Source of the DNA: an uncultured Bacteroides sp.
Lineage (GTDB): Bacteria > Bacteroidota > Bacteroidia > Bacteroidales > Bacteroidaceae
DNA: 18,774 nucleotides
Assembly: GCF_900547205.1 (NCBI RefSeq)
Contig: NZ_URFY01000069.1
Location: 1-18,774 of the forward strand
Direction of reading: 5' to 3'
Shown: positions 15,811-18,774 of the stretch, piece by piece
Numbering within the stretch: position 1 is the first letter of the stretch
How the letters are laid out: every line of letters starts with the position of its first letter
Notes under the pieces: generated by a model
Seen by the model: the letters and a program-made list of their open reading frames with translations, nothing else
The model's database searches: none
What the model was told of the DNA's origin: nothing
Position numbers and translations under genes: made by a program

Positions 15811-16383
15811 TTATTTGTTGCCTTGACGCGGACCACGTGGTCTTTGTCCCTGCTGATGTCCTTGTCCGGGTTTCTGTCCTTTTCTACGGTCAAACTCCTT
15901 CCTGAACTTATTCATATTCATCTTTTCCTGCTGATAAATCTTCATTATCTGCTTCTGAGAAAGTATCTTGCTGAATTCATTGTAATACTTCTCGCGAATA
16001 TCCAGCATTTTGCGGCTTTGAGCAAACTGGTTCTTCAGCATGGTAGCTATTTCGGCATCCGTCATGGCAGGCTTCGGGGCTTTTGTCTTAGTGTTAGCTT
16101 CCGTGCCCTGCTGAGCTTTCTCCTTTTCTGCTCTAGGCTTACGGTTCATCATGCGGCATTCACGCAGTTCTTTCAGATAACTCTCGTATACAGGAGTGAA
16201 TTTTGCTGCTGTTGCATCGTCCAGCATCAGTGTCTTAACCATCTGGTTAGTCTGCATCTGCAACATTTGTGCCTGTGTAGGACGTTGTTTCTTCTCCTTG
16301 TTTTCTTTATTCTGAGCTGAGAGGGTCATTTGGCTTCCCATTAACAGTGCAGCCAAAAGTACATACATAAATTTCATCTTCAT
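15811..16383 (-). CDS. Spy/CpxP-like periplasmic protein (190 aa)
   Basis: Small helical exported protein. The signal peptide is at 1-23 (cleavage after LSA). The mature chain is rich in Lys, Gln, Met and Arg and looks all-helical (TQAQMLQMQTNQMVKTLMLDD, split as TQAQMLQMQ and MVKTLMLDD; later MLKNQFAQSRKMLDIREKYY and ILSQKQIMKIY). The last 30 residues are a basic Gly/Gln/Pro/Arg-rich tail (GQGHQQGQRPRGPRQG). This fits the Spy/CpxP class of periplasmic chaperones and stress sensors; the exact family is not certain. The longest frame begins with GTG at 16392; I prefer the ATG at 16383, with 16377 also possible. It is last in the sigma factor operon, 33 bases after the anti-sigma-like gene, so it could be the effector or the signal sensor of that system. 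Confidence 0.85.
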   Translation of the reverse strand: MKMKFMYVLLAALLMGSQMTLSAQNKENKEKKQRPTQAQMLQMQTNQMVKTLMLDDATAAKFTPVYESYLKELRECRMMNRKPRAEKEKAQQGTEANTKTKAPKPAMTDAEIATMLKNQFAQSRKMLDIREKYYNEFSKILSQKQIMKIYQQEKMNMNKFRKEFDRRKGQKPGQGHQQGQRPRGPRQGNK

Positions 16384-16416
16384 AATCTTCACTTTTTTAA
16401 TAATTGATTGAGTTAC

Positions 16417-16776
16417 TTAATTTAAAAATATATCATTTTCAGAGAAGCTGACGAGCTCTTCCAACTCCTCATCTGATAATTCACTAATCCATTTGTCGGC
16501 CGATTCTGTAGAGCCATTCGTTCTTTCGATAGCCAATGTGCTCGAAGAAACGGACATTGGAGTATCCGCGTGATACAAAGTAGGAACGAATAAGAATCCA
16601 GCTAATAATGCCGCCATCGTAATCACCGTAGACACAATCAGCTTCAAACGGGGTTTACGCTGTTGCTTGACCCCAGTGCGTTCCATTACCTTTTGCTGCA
16701 CATCGTCGAAGAAACCTTCGGGAGTGCGGTAAGGTGTCCGTTTACCAATATCGTCAAAATCAAAATCCTTTTTCAT
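16417..16776 (-). CDS. Single-pass membrane anti-sigma-like protein (119 aa)
   Basis: A short protein with a cytoplasmic N-terminal part (about 1-44, KDFDFDDIGKRTPYRTPEGF...), one membrane helix (about 46-66, LIVSTVITMAALLAGFLFVP) and a short outer part ending in an acidic helix (ELSDEELEELVSF). Topology, size and position directly after an ECF sigma gene (4-base gap) indicate a regulator of that sigma factor, very probably an anti-sigma factor. No zinc-binding HxxxCxxC motif is present, so it is not a ZAS-type anti-sigma. The motif YRTPEGFFDDVQQKV at the N-terminus is a common start of such Bacteroides proteins. The function is inferred from context; no sequence family is recognised with certainty. 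Confidence 0.8.
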   Translation of the reverse strand: MKKDFDFDDIGKRTPYRTPEGFFDDVQQKVMERTGVKQQRKPRLKLIVSTVITMAALLAGFLFVPTLYHADTPMSVSSSTLAIERTNGSTESADKWISELSDEELEELVSFSENDIFLN

Positions 16777-16780
16777 TCTT

Positions 16781-17320
16781 CTATCTGTTTAATATATATT
16801 CCTTTATTTTCTCTTTCGCATAGTGGTAGTTCACTTTCAGTGTATCTACCTTACTTTCCAGAACGCGGGCAATATCTTCATATTCAAGTTCATCGTAATA
16901 GCGCAGGTTGAATACAAGCCGCTGCTTTTCCGGCAAACTCAGAATGGCTTCCTGAAACTTCACTGCCAGCTCATTCTCGTAATCAATGTAATCGGAAGCT
17001 TTCAGCTTGCTCATCAGTTCTTCCTGAACGTCTTCTGAGGAAACGGTTCCTTCGTCTTTGCGACTATTCAGCAAGCGCAGACTTTCATTGGTGGCAATCC
17101 GATAGATCCAGGTAGACAATGAGCTTTCACTGCGAAACTGATCGATATGACGGAACACACGGATAAAGACTTCCTGAAGAACGTCTTCCGCATCTTCGTG
17201 AGATACGACCAGTCTGCGGATATAGTTATATATCGGTTCCTGAAAAGCGTCCATCAACATCTTGAACCCTCGTTCGCGATTGGAGGTACAAGCTTCCCGG
17301 ATTTTATTCTCGTTTATCAT
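16781..17320 (-). CDS. ECF-type RNA polymerase sigma factor (179 aa)
   Basis: Sigma-70 family, group IV. Region 2 (about 20-85) contains HEDAEDVLQEVFIRVFRHID and STWIYRIATNESLRLL for -10 binding and core contact. Region 4 (about 122-175) has LPEKQRLVFNLRYYDELEYEDIA (split as LPEKQRLVF and YEDIARVLE) and a helix-turn-helix ending VNYHYAKEKIKEY. Regions 1.1 and 3 are absent, and the length is typical for ECF factors. The longest frame starts at a TTG (17323) directly before ATG 17320; I take the ATG. It is first in a three-gene operon with the anti-sigma-like and Spy-like proteins, so it probably answers an envelope signal. No TAnnTTTG promoter lies in the 225 bases upstream, consistent with use of a different, perhaps self-controlled promoter. 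Confidence 0.95.
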   Translation of the reverse strand: MINENKIREACTSNRERGFKMLMDAFQEPIYNYIRRLVVSHEDAEDVLQEVFIRVFRHIDQFRSESSLSTWIYRIATNESLRLLNSRKDEGTVSSEDVQEELMSKLKASDYIDYENELAVKFQEAILSLPEKQRLVFNLRYYDELEYEDIARVLESKVDTLKVNYHYAKEKIKEYILNR

Positions 17321-17545
17321 CAATTCTTTTTCTGAGCTTTATTAGTTAGAACGTTCAATTGATTGGAAGTTAAATAGGGGGTTCCTGTTTTTCGCTTTTA
17401 TTAACCATTAGTCTTTGCTCTTCCCGTTTGTTATTCTTCTGAACGTCTGATAGATGGGGAGTTACTGAATTTAAAATGGAAGGTGCTTTTTAGCAATTGG
17501 GTGCCCATTGGCGGAGTTAATTTATAATCTATAAAAAAGGAATGG
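17321..17545. other. Upstream region of the sigma operon, no gene
   Basis: No convincing ORF on either strand. It contains small dyads GAACGTTC (17349-17356) and TGGGTGCCCA (about 17498-17507) and a run of five G. No housekeeping TAnnTTTG motif is found on the minus strand. It must hold the sigma operon promoter unless that lies in the repeat array further upstream. Confidence 0.5.
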
Positions 17546-17765
17546 CTCAGGCGTTAATACTTAAGTTGCTGGCTATTAATAGCTAAGATGTTGACTGTTA
17601 ATAGTTGGGAACTCAGCTATTAATACTTGTTATCTCAGTTAGCAGTGTTTGTTGTCACAGTTAGCAATGCTTGTTATCACAGTTAACAATGCTTGTTATC
17701 ACAGTTAACAATGCTTGTTATCACCCTTAGCAATGCTTGTTATCACAGTTAACAATGCATGATAC
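17546..17765. repeat. 22-bp tandem repeat array
   Basis: Seven head-to-tail units of exactly 22 bases fill 17612-17765. The two at 17678-17699 and 17700-17721 are identical; the outer ones differ at several positions. Three more degenerate units of 19-24 bases precede them (17546-17611). The consensus core TAACAATGCTTGTTA is a dyad with 6-bp arms and a 3-base centre, separated from the next by TCACAGT-like spacers. The period is about two helical turns, so the dyads face the same side of the DNA. The unit length is not a multiple of three and no gene spans it. Confidence 0.9.
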
Positions 17766-17882
17766 GAAATATAACTAGCATTGTTACAACATTTATTCTA
17801 TCCTTACCGGAAAGTACTAATGCCTGTTTTGTCATCCATTTCGCAGCTACTCAAACTATTGTTCATTTCTCGGGTTCACCTC

Positions 17883-18114
17883 TTCACCTTTCTCTTGAAA
17901 CACCGATGGATAAGGTGATACAGGGTGAAGGCTCACTTGTTTTTCACTTGTTTCCAACCTTCACCGCTTTCACCTTCCTTTTTTTATTGTTTCCTGAAAG
18001 TATTGATTTACAAAGGTTTGCAGTGAAAGCGATGAAACCGGTACTTATATCTCAAACAACATTCTCCTTCACCCGCAATCGCCTTATTCATCAGCGTTTC
18101 AAGAGAAAGGTGAA
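17883..18114. repeat. Large imperfect palindrome built from inverted 49-bp repeats
   Basis: Copy A (17883-17931) and copy B (18066-18114, inverted) match at 42 of 49 positions, including a perfect 17-base block (17885-17901 with 18096-18112). A second inner pair, TTCACCGCTTTCAC (17960-17973) and GTGAAAGCGATGAA (18023-18036), matches at 13 of 14. Both pairs share one symmetry axis near 17998 to within one base, so this is one long decayed palindrome. Weaker similarity extends it to about 17870-18126. Each 49-mer begins TTCACC and ends GGTGAAGG, so it has its own short terminal inverted repeats. This could be a MITE-like element or a hairpin RNA. Confidence 0.85.
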
Positions 18115-18212
18115 AGAGGAGAACCTCGGTTTATATGTTATGTACGTATCCATGCGGAAAGGTACTGACTCTGCCAATAGGTAATTGGAATATCTCAAAA
18201 GGAAAACAAATC

Positions 18213-18241
18213 TCCTAATAGATTATTTTTTTCTATTAGGA
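18213..18241. repeat. 10-bp hairpin with A/T-rich loop
   Basis: TCCTAATAGA (18213-18222) and its perfect complement TCTATTAGGA (18232-18241) enclose a T-rich 9-base loop. No flanking gene explains it as a terminator. It directly precedes the 21/22-bp short repeat. Confidence 0.5.
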
Positions 18242-18305
18242 TGATTGAAATAAACATTGAGGTGATTGAAATGAAACATTGCAATGATTGTAGAAAGTAT
18301 TGCAA
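18242..18305. repeat. Short tandem repeat, three units of 21/22 bp
   Basis: Units start with TGATTG at 18242, 18263 and 18285. The first two agree as TGATTGAAAT(G)AAACATTG; the third is diverged (TGATTGTAGAAAGTATTGC). A 10-bp palindrome CATTGCAATG spans 18278-18287. The sequence differs from the 22-bp array, but the period is alike. Confidence 0.6.
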
Positions 18306-18355
18306 GGGGATTTTTAACGTATGTTACCCGATGAAGGTAATGGTGAAGAGTCCCC

Positions 18356-18404
18356 CCTTCACCCGCAAAGTCCTTATTCATCGAAAGTTCAGAAGAAAGG
18401 TGAA
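18356..18404. repeat. Third 49-bp repeat copy (copy C)
   Basis: Same orientation as copy B and identical at about 39 of 49 positions, with shared blocks CCTTCACCCGCAA, CCTTATTCATC and GAAAGGTGAA. Weaker similarity continues to about 18430. A GGTGAAG at 18342-18348 forms a small inverted repeat with the start of this copy. Three copies within 520 bases indicate a mobile or amplifying repeat family. Confidence 0.8.
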
Positions 18405-18428
18405 GGGATGAGAAAACTTGGCTTTATC

Positions 18429-18473
18429 TTAGTTAAGCTGAGCTTTCCTATCCGAAAAGTATAGCTTAACTAA
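18429..18473 (-). terminator. Hairpin downstream of DUF4250 gene
   Basis: TTAGTTAAGCT (18429-18439) and its perfect complement AGCTTAACTAA (18463-18473), with an inner CTTT/AAAG stem. It begins 22 bases after the DUF4250 stop. No clear U-tract follows, so a terminator role is only likely. Confidence 0.45.
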
Positions 18474-18495
18474 CAGCACACACAGTAAAAGTAAC

Positions 18496-18672
18496 CTACC
18501 AGAATTTATTAAATTCAGCACTATATTCAAAACCTACAGCTTTCAGCTGATTCACAAGTTCGTCTTTATTCACGTTCATATCCTCGCAAAGTTCATCGAG
18601 CGATGAATAGCAATCACGCAACTTCATATTGATGACGCTAAACAGCATCATCGGGTCTTTAGGTAATTCCAT
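18496..18672 (-). CDS. DUF4250-family protein (58 aa)
   Basis: Small cytoplasmic protein of unknown function that matches the DUF4250 pattern over nearly its whole length: MELPKDPMMLFSVINMKLRD at the start, SLDELCEDMNV in the middle and VGFEYSAEFNKFW at the end. The middle part looks like a small helix-turn-helix-sized helical bundle (DELCEDMNVNKDELVNQL), but DNA binding is not shown. The longest frame begins with TTG at 18681; the ATG at 18672 gives the usual family start (M-x-LP-x-DP), so I use it. It has its own putative promoter and a downstream hairpin, so it is probably a single-gene unit, unrelated to the sigma operon. Confidence 0.85.
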   Translation of the reverse strand: MELPKDPMMLFSVINMKLRDCYSSLDELCEDMNVNKDELVNQLKAVGFEYSAEFNKFW

Positions 18673-18697
18673 AACATACAATCATTTTAATCGGGTG

Positions 18698-18705
18698 CAA
18701 AGTTA
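18698..18705 (-). promoter_or_regulatory. Putative DUF4250 gene promoter (-7 box)
   Basis: The minus strand reads TAACTTTG, a match to TAnnTTTG, 25 bases before the ATG. The best -33 candidate is CTTG at 17-base spacing, which is imperfect. Confidence 0.55.
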
Positions 18706-18774
18706 CGGTAATCTTAATAATTCAAGTTTCGCAAGTTACTAAATGAGGTTCGTATAAGGACATAAAAAAAGCAT

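Noticed and set aside
17381..17385. GGAAC on the minus strand as an RpoE-type -35 box
   Set aside because: The nearest -10-like CGTTC/TCTAA is about 27 bases away instead of about 16, so the pair does not fit an ECF promoter.
17612..17765. Tandem repeats as a CRISPR array
   Set aside because: The 22-base units follow each other directly, with no unique spacers between conserved repeats, and no cas gene is nearby.
17546..17765. Iteron array marking a replication origin
   Set aside because: No replication initiator gene, DnaA box cluster or plasmid gene is visible; only the phasing resembles iterons.
17759..18184. 141-residue plus-strand ORF as a gene
   Set aside because: It overlaps the last 22-bp unit and the whole palindrome, has no recognisable domain or promoter, and its openness is explained by the repeat copies.

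Overview
The window looks like chromosome from a gut Bacteroides or a close relative in the Bacteroidales. Putative promoters carry the Bacteroidetes -7 motif TAnnTTTG (in the clearest case with a TTTG -33 box at the expected spacing). Start regions lack strong Shine-Dalgarno sequences, and the protein families (TGLAY-type integrase, PepSY-like secreted proteins, CLC with a TrkA_C tail, DUF4250) are typical of that group. The species cannot be fixed from the sequence alone.

Region 1 (1 to about 2120) is probably the end of an integrated element. It holds an ORF6N-domain gene and a tyrosine recombinase. A repeat-rich spacer separates the recombinase from the 3' end of a tRNA-Ser(UGA) gene, the classic layout of integration at a tRNA; the rest of the element would lie left of base 1. 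Region 2 (2206-6280) is core: mutS2 diverges from the tRNA, then comes sdaA (L-serine deaminase), closed by two tandem near-identical hairpins.

Region 3 (6289-11647) is all on the minus strand. A KtrB/TrkH-like potassium transporter and its single-RCK TrkA/KtrA regulator sit 5 bases apart and are followed by a secreted endonuclease/exonuclease/phosphatase-family enzyme. Further on are a small lipoprotein gene and a pair of PepSY-like exported proteins, one with a seven-Asp tract after the lipobox cysteine that resembles a surface-export signal. Region 4 (11782-14044, plus strand) pairs a stand-alone TrpB2-type tryptophan synthase beta chain with endonuclease IV (nfo). Convergent to it is a CLC anion transporter with a TrkA_C tail and substitutions at two functionally important positions.

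Region 5 (15811-17320, minus strand) is a compact ECF sigma factor / membrane anti-sigma-like protein / Spy-like periplasmic protein operon, probably an envelope stress module. Upstream of it lies about 1.2 kb with no convincing gene (17321-18495). It is full of structure: a 22-bp tandem array whose units contain a 15-base dyad, a roughly 250-bp imperfect palindrome built from 49-bp repeats, a third 49-bp copy, and a separate 21/22-bp short repeat. This is the least explained part of the window. A DUF4250 gene closes the window.
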